Below, one piece after another: positions 9,500 through 19,864 of a stretch of DNA of 64,000 nucleotides. Numbering within the stretch: position 1 is the stretch's first letter; the number at the start of each line of letters is the position of its first letter. The stretch is from NCBI GenBank assembly GCA_010279815.1, contig QEOQ01000710.1, positions 91,637 through 155,636 of the forward strand, in the 5' to 3' direction. The stretch comes from Brachionus plicatilis. Lineage: Eukaryota > Rotifera > Eurotatoria > Ploima > Brachionidae. A program made the position numbers and the translations under genes. Below the pieces are notes generated by a model that had not been told where the DNA came from, did no database searches, and saw nothing but the letters and a program-made list of their open reading frames with translations.

Positions 9500-9744
9500 T
9501 CTTTTCCATAATCTTTATGAGCATCGGCTCCGACCTGACACAGAGGTAACTGCATCGAGTTGGTCATCTACACCGCTGTTATTACCCAGTCGAAACCGGT
9601 ACCCCTATTTTTTATGATGAAGGGTGTAAAACATTCGTCCCGTTCTGCAGAGACATCTTGAAGATTTTTTCACCCTCAGCGGGTTTCGAACCCTCGATCC
9701 TCTGCTTGCATGACTAACACACAAACCATTCGGCTATACGGGCT
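9500..9744 (-). mobile_element. tRNA-derived SINE
   Basis: Read on the minus strand from 9744, the head AGCCCGTATAGCCGAATGGT has an A-box (TAGCCGAATGGT). About 35 bases later comes a B-box GGTTCGAAACC, as in a tRNA gene and its internal RNA polymerase III promoter. The T-stem is mispaired and the acceptor ends do not pair, so it is not a working tRNA. About 170 bp of non-tRNA body follow, including CCGGTTTCGACTGGG. That layout defines a tRNA-headed SINE. The 3' end is not sharp; 9500 is approximate. Confidence 0.7.
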
Positions 9745-10151
9745 ATTCTGCAACATACTGTATTAATTAAAAATCACAATGTTAATGATAAAAGTGCTTC
9801 TATTGTTTAAAATTTATCTTAATGTTTATCTTTCAGATGAATTTATCAATGATTTATTTAAAAAAATTATCAAAATTCTAAAATTGAATTATAATTATTG
9901 CTTTATCTTATCTCTTTGAAACAAATTTAAAACTGGCTATTTTGACCTAAAAAATAATTTCTCTTAATTTAAATTCCATGTATTTTACTTGAAAACATTA
10001 TATAAATTAAAATTCGAAGAATATTTTATCCCAATCTATTTACATTTATTGGCAAAATTAAAAAAAAACAATGATAAGATAAATTTTCTAATTTGAATCA
10101 AAGCTCAAATATAAATGCATACTTCATAATTATTAAACAAACTTTGGCAAA

Positions 10152-13100
10152 ATGAAAAATAATTTATTTGTTTTTGTTAGCACCATTTTTTTGACAGTTA
10201 ACGCACAAGATTGTAAGTTTTAAGTGCTTTTGAAAATTTGATAATAATTTTTTTTTAATTTACACAAAAAAGATTCTGCTCAAATATCATGCAATTTTGA
10301 CTCTGACTGGTGCAACTTTACACCTAATGTCTATTTCACTCGATATACTGGGGTATCGCCATCGATTACTTCAGGACCAACTGAAGATCGAACCGGTGAT
10401 GGTTTTTATGCTTTGTGCAATGGCAAGCTTTTGCTTGATCCAAATGAAAAGTGCTTGTTTTACCAAAATGTTTCTTTGCTAGTTGACACTGACTTAAAAT
10501 TTTGGTACCATATGAGTGGAGTTCACATTGGAACTCTTGAAGTTATTCTGAATGAAACTAATGTTGTTTGGTCATTGACTGGCAAACAAAAAAATGAGTG
10601 GATTCAAGCTGAAATAATTCTTCCAGCAGGAGACTACAGTCTTGCATTTTCTGCTAATCGCTCAATTTATGGTCGTTCTTCATGTGACATTGCTTTGGAT
10701 GATTTAAACCTAAAAGGCCAACCATGTAATTTTAATAAATTAAAAAAATTAGAACTCGTTATTTTAGACAATTTAGTTATTGTGTGGTATGCATTTTGAA
10801 TTTATTTATATTAGTTTAATTTTCTTTTTTTTAAAAAGAATGCACAAAACAAGATTAAATAATAAGTTTTTAAAGATAATTTTTTCAAGATATTAAGGTG
10901 ACAAGACCAGCCAAAAATTATCTTCTAAATATTCGAATATTTTTTCATTTTCGGTTTAAACTAAAATTGATATTTTTTTTTAAATAGGAATTTTTTATTA
11001 ATGAATTAGTCCAACTTGAATTTTATAATAAATGAAAAATATTTAATTATTTAGGGCATTTTTTACTTAGATAGTAACCCATACCTAAAAATATAAATTA
11101 TTCTGTAAAAAAAATTTAATTTTTTTTCTTTTTTTTTTTTGAAAAGCAATGAGTTTGTTAGAGCCAATTCAGCTCTAAAACAGTCGACACACCAAACCAA
11201 TTGTAAACCAGTTTTAGGGAATAATTTTTGGCGATTTATTATTTTTTAACTAAAATTACTGAAACTTTAACTAAAAAATTAAAAAAAAAAATGTTTTTCC
11301 TTAATGAAATGTTTTTGAACCAGAGAAGGATCTTTTAAAGAATTAGAATTTTTCAAATAAAAGAAAATATTTTTAAAATTGAATTAAATATTGGAAAAAC
11401 TAGCATCAAATTTTATATTTAAAATAAATTCATATTTTTAAATTAATTAAGTAATTTTATGAAAAGTATGTCAATATTATATTTATCTAGGAAAATTGGT
11501 GAAAAATCAGTAATTTTAGTTAATGAATTAGCACACGTCATAATTTTGTTGCATTCAGAAATAAAAAAAACTTTGGTTAACATGCAAAAAGTTTTTTGAG
11601 TAATATTTTCAAAAAATTTCTTATAAAAAATTTATTTTATTTCTGCTAACTTTTTACTACGCTTTTATATTCAAATTAAACCTAAGCCCATAAGCTGTGA
11701 AGTAAGGCTTGGTAACACAATAAGTACCTAGACGAATTTCACGGCTTGGAAAGTATTCTTAATTGAACTTGTGGAAATTAGTTTATTGATTTGCATATAA
11801 CATGCTTTACATCCTATGTAGATTTAAAAATAGAATAATAATAAAAAAAATTCTTTTCCCGATCTATTGATAAAATCGATTTTTAAAATTAAAATTAATA
11901 AACTCATTTTTTGTTAGTTTATTTTGAATTTTTTTATTTCAAAAGTTTTTTTTTATCTAGAATTCAAAATTTAATTTAAAAACGAAATTCAAATTTAAAT
12001 TCCAAATAAGTAATAAAATGAAAAAATCGATCTTTCCTACAAAAATTTTTGAAATAAAAAATTCATTTTATTTTTAAAATCTACAAAACTTGTAAAGCAT
12101 GTCACATTAAAATTTTTTAAATTAATTTAAAGATTAATTTTGATATCTAAAGATAAGCTCTTTGAATTGAAATGATATTTTTAATTGATCACCAATTTCA
12201 TATTGATGCCTGCATAATCTCAATAAAGTGTGCACGACTTTTGATTGCAAATTTTTTAAAAAATTTCTAAAAGAAGACAATATAAGATTACCTGAAGATA
12301 TTCAAAAGAATTAATGTGTTTTGTTACAAACAGACTTGTGCGTAAGTCAAAAATTTAAGTCATTTTTAAGTCATTTAAAGTTAAGTCATTTGGCTTGACT
12401 TAACTTTGAATTGACTTAATTTCATAAAAATGAATTTTTGTTTTCGAAGGAATTTGATAAAAAAAATTTTCTAATTAATTTTCTAATAAGATAATATTAA
12501 AATCTAAAGAATCATAATTAGGATTGGATGCTTTTTATCCATTATTTATTGACTTTCCCAAAAAAATTCAAGTCATTCTAAGTCAAAGTCAAGTCCCTGA
12601 CTTGACTTTGACTTACTGACTTACGCACAAGTCTGATCACAAACAACTGAGCATTAAATCTGTATGGTTTATGCTTCACCAATCTAATGAATACCTTACT
12701 TGATGCTATTCTTAATTGAACCCTGGTTAATTCATTAGGACTTTTCCATGTTAAAAACAGAAAGTGATTACTCAAAAATTCTTAAATTTTTTATTAAAAT
12801 TCGATTTATTTTTTTTTCTTATAAATAAGAAGTTATATTAACATTTATATTTGGGTATATTAGATTTAAAAATTAACACTAAGTTAACTAAATTAAAAAG
12901 ATTTTTTGAATTCGTTTATGAGAACTTGAAAAAATTCATAATCATTTTTTATTTTTTTTAAGGAAATGTAGAGATATTTTAATGAAAGGTATTAATTTAA
13001 ATAAATTGAAGAAAAGTTATCAAAATCTTTTTGAAACCAAAATTTATGCTAAAAAATATTTAAGATCTTTTCTTTTACCATCAAGTAATTTATTTTAACG

Positions 13101-15004
13101 TGAAAGACCGGACTTTAAAATAATTTTATAAGGAAAGAGTTAAAATTCAATTAGCAGCATAATTTTTGGAAAATTACTATTTTATTTGACATTTTTTTTA
13201 TTTTTTATCTACAATTTAAAAACTATTAAAATAAAAAAAATTACATTATTTAACTTATGAAATTAAAAAAATTGACACTAGAATCCCTTTTCATTTTTTT
13301 TAACATTAAATAATTTAACACTAATATTCTCATCAGATTTTTGACATAAGAATCATTTAAAAACTAAAATTCCGACAATTATTTTTTTAAAATAAGTTCA
13401 TTTAACCAATTCACTTTTTTAAACAATTAAGGTTAATTTTTAAAAAGTGTCAAATTGAGATCGCCCAGATTTTAGAGTAAAAAGCATTTTCTAAACTTTT
13501 TGTAGAAATTCTTTATTATTGGTTTGAATTTTTATAATTTTGTTCAAGTAACGACTCAACTGGTCACTGTAACACGTACCACAGCAGTTCCTACAATGAA
13601 CATAAGCTCAGATTTCGACACTTTGGACGATCTGAACGGATGGCACACACTTTTCGATAAGAACAACTGGATTCAAGCTGATGGAGTTTCCAATGTCATT
13701 CTTGGTTATTACGGCCCAGGATCAGATTGGTCATCCATTAACACTGGCTTAAAAAATATAACATTCACCAATAGACCCTTGAACACATCTTGCTCAATTC
13801 CATACTCATTTTCGGTTTATCCGGAAAAAATAGAATTTTACTGCAAAAAGGTGTCAATTTATCAGAGGAACAATCTAGTTTGTGGCCTGAATAAATATCC
13901 TTCACTGTCATACAAACAAGAAATAGCTTTATGTACTCAAGGAAATTATTTAATGATAACAAGTGATAAGTTCGACTCGGACATCGGCTCATATCGCTCC
14001 AGACTTTATTCACCTGTTTTCAAACTTGCACCTAGCCAAGACAAATTTTGTCTCAGCTTTAAATACAACATATTGACTGCTTCCAATGACGGATTCAGAG
14101 TTTATGTGGAAAATTATCTTTTTCAAAGTGAGTACAAGCTTGTTTTTGATAAAAGAGGTCCTTTAGTGGAAGACAGATGGTACTCGGCCGAAGTGCCTGT
14201 CACCAATGTTAGCTTTGAGCAAATAATTGTAGTTTTTTTTTATTTTAAAATTTTCTAAATTTATTATTTAAATTAAAAAAGATATTTTTTGAGCCGATTA
14301 GAGGTGAAAACAGAGACACTCAATCTTCAGTATCAATTGATTCAGTTAATTTAGAATATAGAGAATGTGATCCAGCGTTAGTCGATTCTACAACTTCAAA
14401 TACTCAATACTTCACAACTGTTCAGTCAACTCTAGGCAGCAAAGATACCAATACTTATGAAGTGTCAAATTTTTTAAATTTAACTTCCCATAAAGCCATC
14501 ACAACTCAAAACTTAATTGAAACCTCAAGCAAATTTGAATATTCTTCAAGTCAAAAACATGAATTGACTTCTCCAGTTCAATCTACATTGAACGTCAAAG
14601 AAACATTTTCTCATGACAAAAGTACATCAAATTTATTAAATTTAACTTCCAACAAAGCCATAACAACTCAGAACTTGATTGAAACTTCGAGTAAATTTGA
14701 TTATTTTTCAAGTCAAAAAAATGATTTGACTACAACTGAACAAATGGTTATGTCCGTCGAAAATGATGCCACGACATATTTTGAAAAACAAACTTACATT
14801 GATAACTCATCACAAATGACCAGTCCACCAGTAACTGAACAATTGGATTCGACTGATGAAAATTCTTATACGGCTATTTACGTAACAGTAGCTGTGATAT
14901 CAAGCATCATTATTATTGTTTCAGGTGGTTTCATTTTTAAGAAATATATTTTTAAATATATAAAAAAGGATAAATTAAAAAAAAAGGACATTGAAATGTT
15001 TTAG
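10152..15004 (+). CDS. MAM-domain type I membrane protein, four exons
   Basis: Exons 10152-10212, 10273-10725, 13549-14228 and 14282-15004 join in frame (phases 1, 1, 0) to 638 residues. Exon 1 encodes a signal peptide (MKNNLFVFVSTIFLTVNA). Exon 2 is a MAM domain, opening ISCNFDSDWCNF and ending CDIALDDLNLKG. Exon 3 and the start of exon 4 form a second MAM domain, ending FEPIRGENRDT ... SIDSVNLEYREC, a classic MAM close. Then comes a Ser/Thr-rich stalk with two copies of LNLTSxKAITTQNLIETSSK, probably O-glycosylated. A single membrane helix lies at about 596-617 (VAVISSIIIIVSGGF), with a short Lys-rich tail. MAM domains mediate extracellular adhesion or assembly, so a cell-surface adhesive or receptor-like role is inferred. 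The donor at 10725 (CCAT^GTAATT) is the least certain junction. Without splicing, exon 2 would read on to a stop at 10799. Intron 2 (2.8 kb) holds two transposons and could hide a further exon. Confidence 0.8.
11785..12215. repeat. Foldback element in the MAM gene intron
   Basis: Imperfect inverted arms: AACATGCTTTACATCCTATG at the left answers TTGTAAAGCATGTCACATTA at the right; the outer part of the right arm (AAAGATAAGCTCTTTGAATT, then TTGATCACC) has only a weak left partner. The same arms occur in better form at 31275-31785, so this is a second, more decayed copy of that family. Confidence 0.6.
12331..12635. mobile_element. hAT-like MITE with TTGACTT subterminal repeats
   Basis: 305 bp with terminal inverted repeats CAGACTTGTGCGTAAGTCA and its complement. 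Subterminal regions are full of AAGTCATTT/TTGACTT repeats, a typical transposase-binding arrangement. Flanks GTTACAAA and ATCACAAA are an imperfect 8-bp duplication, and CAG ends with 8-bp duplications fit hAT elements. Fragments with the same subterminal repeats are scattered throughout the window (about 0.6, 15.2, 28.3, 30.6, 46.1, 47.6 and 54 kb). Confidence 0.75.
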
Positions 15005-15693
15005 TTTATTTTGATAGAAAATTTCAAATTTTTAAATAAATCACTGTATTTTCTTTAAATATTTTTCTAGATAAAAAAAAAAGTCTTTTATTATTATTTT
15101 TAATTTATTTATTTATTTAGAGACTTTCTAACTAGCATAATGAAAATATTTTTCATCTAAATCTAAAGCTGTTTCAGCACAGCCCAAAAACTTAAAAACA
15201 CTCTTAAACTGGAAATATACTTTTTCAAAGTTTGTTAAAAATTAAAGTCAGATTTGACTTTGACTTGACTTTAAAACTTGAAAGAATGTTACCTTTCTCT
15301 TTCAAATGTCTTTTTTATTACAATTCTCCCGTGAATTCTTCGGCAAAAAGTCAACCAATTTAAGTCTTTAGAAGAATTTTTAAATAAACTGGTTTATTGA
15401 TAAATTTTTTTTTAAATTAACTTTTTATCTTTATCATTAATTCAGAGCAAGTTTTTGATAATGACCTAATGTTTGATCTGGATCATCTTTAAAACGTTTC
15501 TCTATTTGAGAATTTAGGTAAATAGTGACCTCTTATTATTGACTAAAAAGAGATTAAGTAAATTGGCATGTAGAAAAATTATTTTTAAACTACGTATAGC
15601 TTCGTTTGTTCTGCCAATTTTTAAATCAAATAATATAATTTTATTTTTAAATTCTTTGCTTCTAAGTAGAGAGTTTGCTAATAATATTTTAAG
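15005..15693. other. Gene-free stretch after the MAM gene
   Basis: Holds the presumed 3' UTR of the MAM gene and a short TTGACTT-repeat fragment at about 15195-15285 (AAAGTCAGATTTGACTTTGA). An open 61-codon frame at 15539-15724 is not recognisable and overlaps the transposase relic in another frame, so it is not called. Confidence 0.4.
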
Positions 15694-15960
15694 TCTAGAT
15701 CTCCTTCCAAGTCGCCAGACTTGAATCCGATTGAAATTGTTTGGAACGATCTTAAAAATATTGTTAGGAAAAAGGAGGATTTCGTTAAGATTTCAATTGA
15801 TGACGATGCTATTGCTGATACCAGAGAATTTGCAAAGCCTCAGAATCAAGAAAAATGTAAGAGATATATTAACCACTTAAAAAAAGCTATTCCAATTGTA
15901 AAAGCTAAAGATGGAGAGTGGTCAAATCATTACTATAACATAAGAAAAAAACATGCATAA
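15694..15960 (+). pseudogene. Tc1/mariner-family transposase C-terminal relic
   Basis: An open frame reads SRSPSKSPDLNPIEIVWNDL and continues for about 68 residues to a TAA at 15960. SPDLNPIE.vW..LK is the signature at the end of the DDE catalytic core in Tc1/mariner transposases; the Glu of PIE is the third catalytic acid. The upstream catalytic Asp motifs are not recognisable, and no inverted ends were identified. It is therefore a truncated fossil. Confidence 0.8.
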
Positions 15961-16189
15961 TTAAATTTAATAAATTTTCCAAAAATTTAGTATTTTTTCC
16001 GTTTTTTTACTATATTTTCTCAATTTTTACCACTTTTTACCTTTATTTATCTTTATTTAAACTGATTTTTACGTAAATTTACGTAAAAAAAAGCAAAATT
16101 TTAAAATACTAATTTTTGAATCATTTCAAAAGAAAAAATAAAAAAAAATTGAAAATTTTCCTAAAAAAAAATTTCATTTATTCAAACTT

Positions 16190-16340
16190 TAAAAGTCTGC
16201 CAATGATGTGCAAAATCTCTGCAAAATGCACTACGCTCGAATTTATTGAATTTTAATTTCTGCTTAACTCTACAAACTTAGCAGACCTTGATATTTGATG
16301 CAACTTTGAATGTTGCACTATGTTGCATTTACAAAATTAA
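16190..16340. repeat. Fragment of a foldback family (core hairpin)
   Basis: The stretch from CTGCCAATGATGTGCAAAAT to GATGCAACTTTGAATGTTGC corresponds, in reverse orientation, to the centre of the 48320-48850 foldback (GCAGAGATTTTGTACATCAT and ATGCAACTTTGAATTTTGCA). Outer arms are missing or decayed here. Confidence 0.6.
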
Positions 16341-16401
16341 GCTTAAACCTTTAGGAAAAAAGTTATTCAATACTTTTTTAAATTTTTTCCTGTTCTTTTT
16401 A

Positions 16402-16640
16402 TGGCAAAATGTTATTTATTGTACATTTTTATATTTTTACATTTTTAAATTTTTGAGAGAAGAAAAAAAAATCTCAAAATCAAAAAATCTAAAAAAATTT
16501 TCATTCAAGAAAAGTAATAATAAATTCGCAATTAATTAAAAAGAAGTTTTAGAAAAATTTAAATGTAAGAACCAAGGATAATTTTTTGAAAATCCCTTTT
16601 AATTAATTGCGAATTTATTATTACTTTTCTTGAATGAAAA
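16402..16640. mobile_element. Truncated MITE of the GGCAAAAT family
   Basis: Starts GGCAAAATGTTATTTATTGT and closely follows the complete copy at 45549-45879, including the AACCAAGGATAATTTTTTGA centre. The right arm breaks off after CTTGAATGAAAATTT, next to the following foldback element. It has lost its right end. Confidence 0.8.
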
Positions 16641-16642
16641 TT

Positions 16643-17158
16643 TGGGTCTAGTCCAAAATGTGAACATTTTGTTCACATAATCTCTGGTCACATATTTGGT
16701 GACCAAAATAGATAAATAAAAAAAATAAAAAAATTTTTGGAGTCCAGTTTTTATTTTTGGTGAACATTAATTTTAAAAATAGAAGTTTAATTTTAAATGT
16801 AAATAAAAAAAAAGATAAATTTCTGAAATTACTACTTCTCAAGAAACTTTGAATGTAGTAAAAACAGCACTCAGCAAACATGCAAACCCTGTACCATGTG
16901 ATTTATGTGGAGAATTAATTAAAAATATCAAGGGTTTAAAGTTGCATATGGCAAAAAAACATAAAAACTAATAAAAAAAGGAATTGGAATTTATCTTTTT
17001 TTTTATTTGCATTTAAAATTAAACTTTAATTCTAAAATTAATGTTCACATAAAATAAAAACTGGACTCGAAAAATTTTTTTATTTATCTATTTTGGTCAC
17101 CAAATATGTGACCAGAGATTATGTGAACAAAATGTTCACATTTTGGACTTGATACTCA
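16643..17158. mobile_element. Foldback element carrying a zinc-finger segment
   Basis: Arms of about 170 bp: AGTCCAAAATGTGAACATTT at the left and its complement at the right, with paired inner blocks CTCTGGTCACATATTTGGTG and TAATGTTCAC. The minimal paired part is 16650-17149. The ends may extend to TGGGT (16643) and ACTCA (17158). No convincing target duplication: the left flank is a broken MITE and the right flank is LINE ORF1. The 150-bp centre contains coding-like sequence (see 16819-16971). Fragments with the same GTTCACAT/GGTCAC arms occur near 50.05 kb. Confidence 0.8.
16819..16971 (+). CDS. C2H2 zinc-finger C-terminal tail inside a foldback
   Basis: An open stretch of about 50 codons between the arms ends in one C2H2 finger: PCDLCGELIKNIKGLKLH, then MAKKHKN and stop. 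Cys-x2-Cys and His-x4-His spacing is intact. The frame has no ATG near its start and begins after a TAA, so as it stands it is only the 3' end of a larger protein. Either it is the end of this element's own transposase, left after internal deletion, or it is a host exon captured by the element. A single DNA- or RNA-binding finger is what the sequence shows; nothing more can be said about function. Confidence 0.5.
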   Translation: MSEITTSQETLNVVKTALSKHANPVPCDLCGELIKNIKGLKLHMAKKHKN

Positions 17159-18430
17159 ATGAAGAGAAAATGCACAAGTACATTATGGCACTGATGACGG
17201 TTTTTAGGGACCAGTCCAAAACAATCGAAGCAATGAAAGCCGATTTAGCTGAGGCAAAGAAGAACCCGAGTGGTGTCATGGAAGTTTCGTGAAGTGCCAT
17301 TGTCAATGGCAAGAAACAGAGTGAACAGATGCAGGCCCTCATACTCAGTGTCAACAAGGGGATCAACGAGAAGACAAGGATTGAAAACAATGTAGTGATA
17401 TCAGGAGTTGGCGTTGGAGATGAGGAGGAAGATGAAGAAAAGGGGGAGGCGATATTGAAAGCTCTGAAATTAGATAGGAGAAAAACCGTTAAGCGCTTTA
17501 GGCACATTAAGAGCAAGAAGAGCATCGAAAACCGGTCTGAAAAGGAGCTCGATATGGGGTCTTTTTATGATATAAAATGGGGTCTTTTTAACCTCCATCA
17601 TAGATTGGTAAAAAAATTATCTTTATTTGTGGTAAAAATTTTTATTTTTAAGAATCCACCCAATTTGGCACAAGAATTAAAATTTAACTTTGAGAGAAAA
17701 CTGCCATACAATTTAAGGAATAAATGCAATTTAATTCAACCAATTGTTAAACGACGAGCTGGAGAATATACATTCACTTATTTTTTCACTAACTTTGTGA
17801 ATAAACTTTTTATAAATTTTTTTAAACAGAAATTTTTGTTAAAAGATTTTAAGATTTTTTTATAAAATAATTTAGATAAATTTGTAGATATTTGTAAAAT
17901 TGAGTCTCAAAATTTAAACTTTAACATAAAAAATTCATATCTTTTTTTCTGAAATTTTTATTTTGTATTTTTGTATTTTTTTTATTATTTTATAATTTTA
18001 TAAATTTGTTATAATTTGAAAAATTCATGTAACTTTTTCAAATTGAAATTAGAAAATTAACTGCCAATTTGATTGTCAGATAGACAAATGTCTTTTTTAA
18101 TTTTCGTTTAAATAAATAAATAAATAAATAATAAATAAATAAATAAAACCGGTCTGAAAAGGAGCTCGATATGATCGTGGTGGAGTTCAATGAGGAATCC
18201 AGCAAGCAAACGGCGCTTCGCAACGCCAAGAACATTCGGGGCACGGAGGATTTTAAGAATGTGTACATAAATCCAGACAAAACCCCCAGCGAGAGGGCAC
18301 TGGAACGAGAACTTAGAACCGAACAAAACTAACGGAACGAACTGCTCAGTGAAAGAAAGAGCGACTCTGAAGGGAGGCACCGCTACAGCGTCAAACCTTA
18401 GGGTCACCCTAAAGCTGGCAAGAAATTATT
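17159..18430 (+). pseudogene. LINE ORF1 relic, split by a retroposon insertion
   Basis: Reading on the plus strand: MHKYIMALMTVFRDQSKTIE, a Lys/Glu-rich coiled coil, one in-frame TGA near 17290, then IENNVVISGV and VKRFRHIKSKKSIENRSEKE, reaching GAGCTCGATATG at 17556. The same ORF resumes at 18174 with IVVEFNEESSKQTALRNAKN, VYINPDKTPSERALERELR and RNELLSERK. The pattern (coiled coil, a VVISGV strand, an RRM-like fold and a TPxERxLExxLR helix) resembles ORF1 proteins of non-LTR retrotransposons. It is GC-rich compared with its surroundings. Defects: TGA, a stop after RTEQN, and the insertion at 17557-18147. The 5' side is cut by the foldback element; ORF2 does not follow. Confidence 0.65.
17557..18147 (+). 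mobile_element. 5'-truncated LINE copy with (AAAT)n tail and 26-bp target duplication
   Basis: A 591-bp insertion inside LINE ORF1. The 26 bases from ACCGGTCTGA to GATATG stand at 17531-17556 and again at 18148-18173. The insert ends in (AAAT)n, as expected for target-primed reverse transcription. Its start still encodes the end of a LINE polymerase protein: LPYNLRNKCNLIQPIVKRRA followed by GEYTFTYFF, the usual tail of jockey/CR1-like ORF2. All upstream parts were lost on insertion. Confidence 0.9.
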
Positions 18431-18779
18431 TTAGAATTAATAAAGTTAAAAAACTTAGAATAAGTATTTTCTTGTTTATTTGTAATCAAACAAGTATTTT
18501 TGTTCAATATGTATTCGAAATTAACAACAGTTTTATTATTCAAATTAGACCAAATTTAATTTTAGGTTTATTTTCCCAAAAATTTCGTATAAATTCAATT
18601 TTTTTGCCATTTTCGGTATTGCATAAATTCTAATAATTTAACGTTAAATTACGTAAAAACCATGTTTCATAACACATTATCTCTAATAAGTAGTTCAAAT
18701 AAATTGAATGATAAATTTAAATTTTTATAATTTCTTTAATTTAAATAAATTTTTTTTATAAATTTCGATTTAAAATTTA
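18431..18779. other. Gene-free stretch
   Basis: AT-rich DNA between the LINE relic and the PLA2 gene, including its presumed 3' UTR on the minus strand. An open frame crosses it (to 18633), but shows no recognisable sequence and is a continuation of composition bias. Confidence 0.4.
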
Positions 18780-19864
18780 TTATGGACATTTGCAGCCTCT
18801 CAATTGAGCTTTCTTATATGCATTGCAGCCAAAATTTTCTACAGCTTCATTCATTGCTTTAACAACGCCCGAACAAGCTAGATAAGTCAAAATAAAGTTA
18901 TTTAAATCATTTAACTTAAATAAAAGAACCATTAAAAAAATTTCTCTTCTCATCTTTTTATTAAGTACCTAACTTTTTTTTAAATTAAAATTAGATCCTT
19001 TATTGCATAGTTATCCTGAAACCTCACAGAATACCTCGGGACTTAATTCTGGCGAAGAGTTAGCATATGATAAGATAGGCTTCCAATAGTAGATTAAAGC
19101 GACAGAGATTCTGAAATTAAGATGACAATTTTATTTTTTTAACTTCTATGTTAATTTTTAAATTAAAGAAAATTAAATAGGAGCCAAGTCAATTTTATTT
19201 CTTTGTTTGAGTTCATTTATGTATGATATTTTTTTAAAGCAACCTAGAATCATTAAATATTTGTATTTTTGAAAATCTTTGGGAAATTTTTTGGATCAAA
19301 TTGGTGTCACATCAGTTTTTTTAGAAAGTCTTTAAGGTAGTTTGCGAGGTTTTATATTTTAGCAGTAGAAAAACTAATTGTACCTGTCTTTTGAATTAGT
19401 CCCCAATTTTGTTCAGCAGCCCACGTATTACAAACATCTTTTAAGCATCGTTCAAAGGTTGTGTCACATTTATTTTTAGTTGAGTCACAGCTTTCATAAC
19501 AGACATCATGCCCATTACAGCATTGATTAAATTCTCTAGCATTAAAAAGCTCAAAATCAATGTGAATGTTGTAGCTTCCACATCCATTAATGTCAACAAT
19601 AGGATCAGGTCGAGGAACAAGACTGGCTTTAAATTTTTTATTAATTTTTAAATGACCTTTTAGCTGAAATTTACCTCCGCCAGGACAACTCACATAGCAT
19701 AAGCCCAGAACGTTGTCAATTAACAAGTCAATTAGAAGATTTTTGTGTTCAATGCCTTCTTGGTCTTTTAAAATGGCTCTGTATAAATTGTCAATTTCGA
19801 CTTTTTTGGCAAGAGTCAAGCTCAACAATGGTAAGCAAATTAAGAAAATCAAACATAGCCTCAT
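18780..19864 (-). CDS. PLA2G12: Group XII secreted phospholipase A2, two exons
   Basis: Exon 1 is 19864-19384 and exon 2 is 18877-18780, joined in phase 1 (ACAG^GTACAA ... ATCTAG^CTTG) to give 192 residues, close to the roughly 190 of animal group XII enzymes. A signal peptide of about 19 residues (MRLCLIFLICLPLLSLTLA) is followed by the Ca2+ loop GCGS (94-97) and the catalytic box CCNGHDVCYESC (115-126), with His119 and the neighbouring Asp120. Many Cys residues fit the disulfide frame, ending GCKCP. The group XII pattern GCGSYNIHIDF in place of the usual YGCYCG loop identifies the group. It hydrolyses the sn-2 ester of phospholipids, Ca2+-dependent, outside the cell or in the secretory path. 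Some group XII members are weak or inactive enzymes (XIIB has Leu for His); here the His is kept. Without splicing, exon 1 reads ten more codons and stops, losing four cysteines, so the splice is well supported. Confidence 0.92.

Noticed and set aside
9680..9744. tRNA gene on the minus strand
   Set aside because: A and B boxes are present, but the acceptor and T stems do not pair and a non-tRNA body follows directly; a SINE head fits better.
18100..18147. (AAAT)n as an independent microsatellite
   Set aside because: It is the 3' tail of the LINE insertion closed by the 26-bp target duplication.
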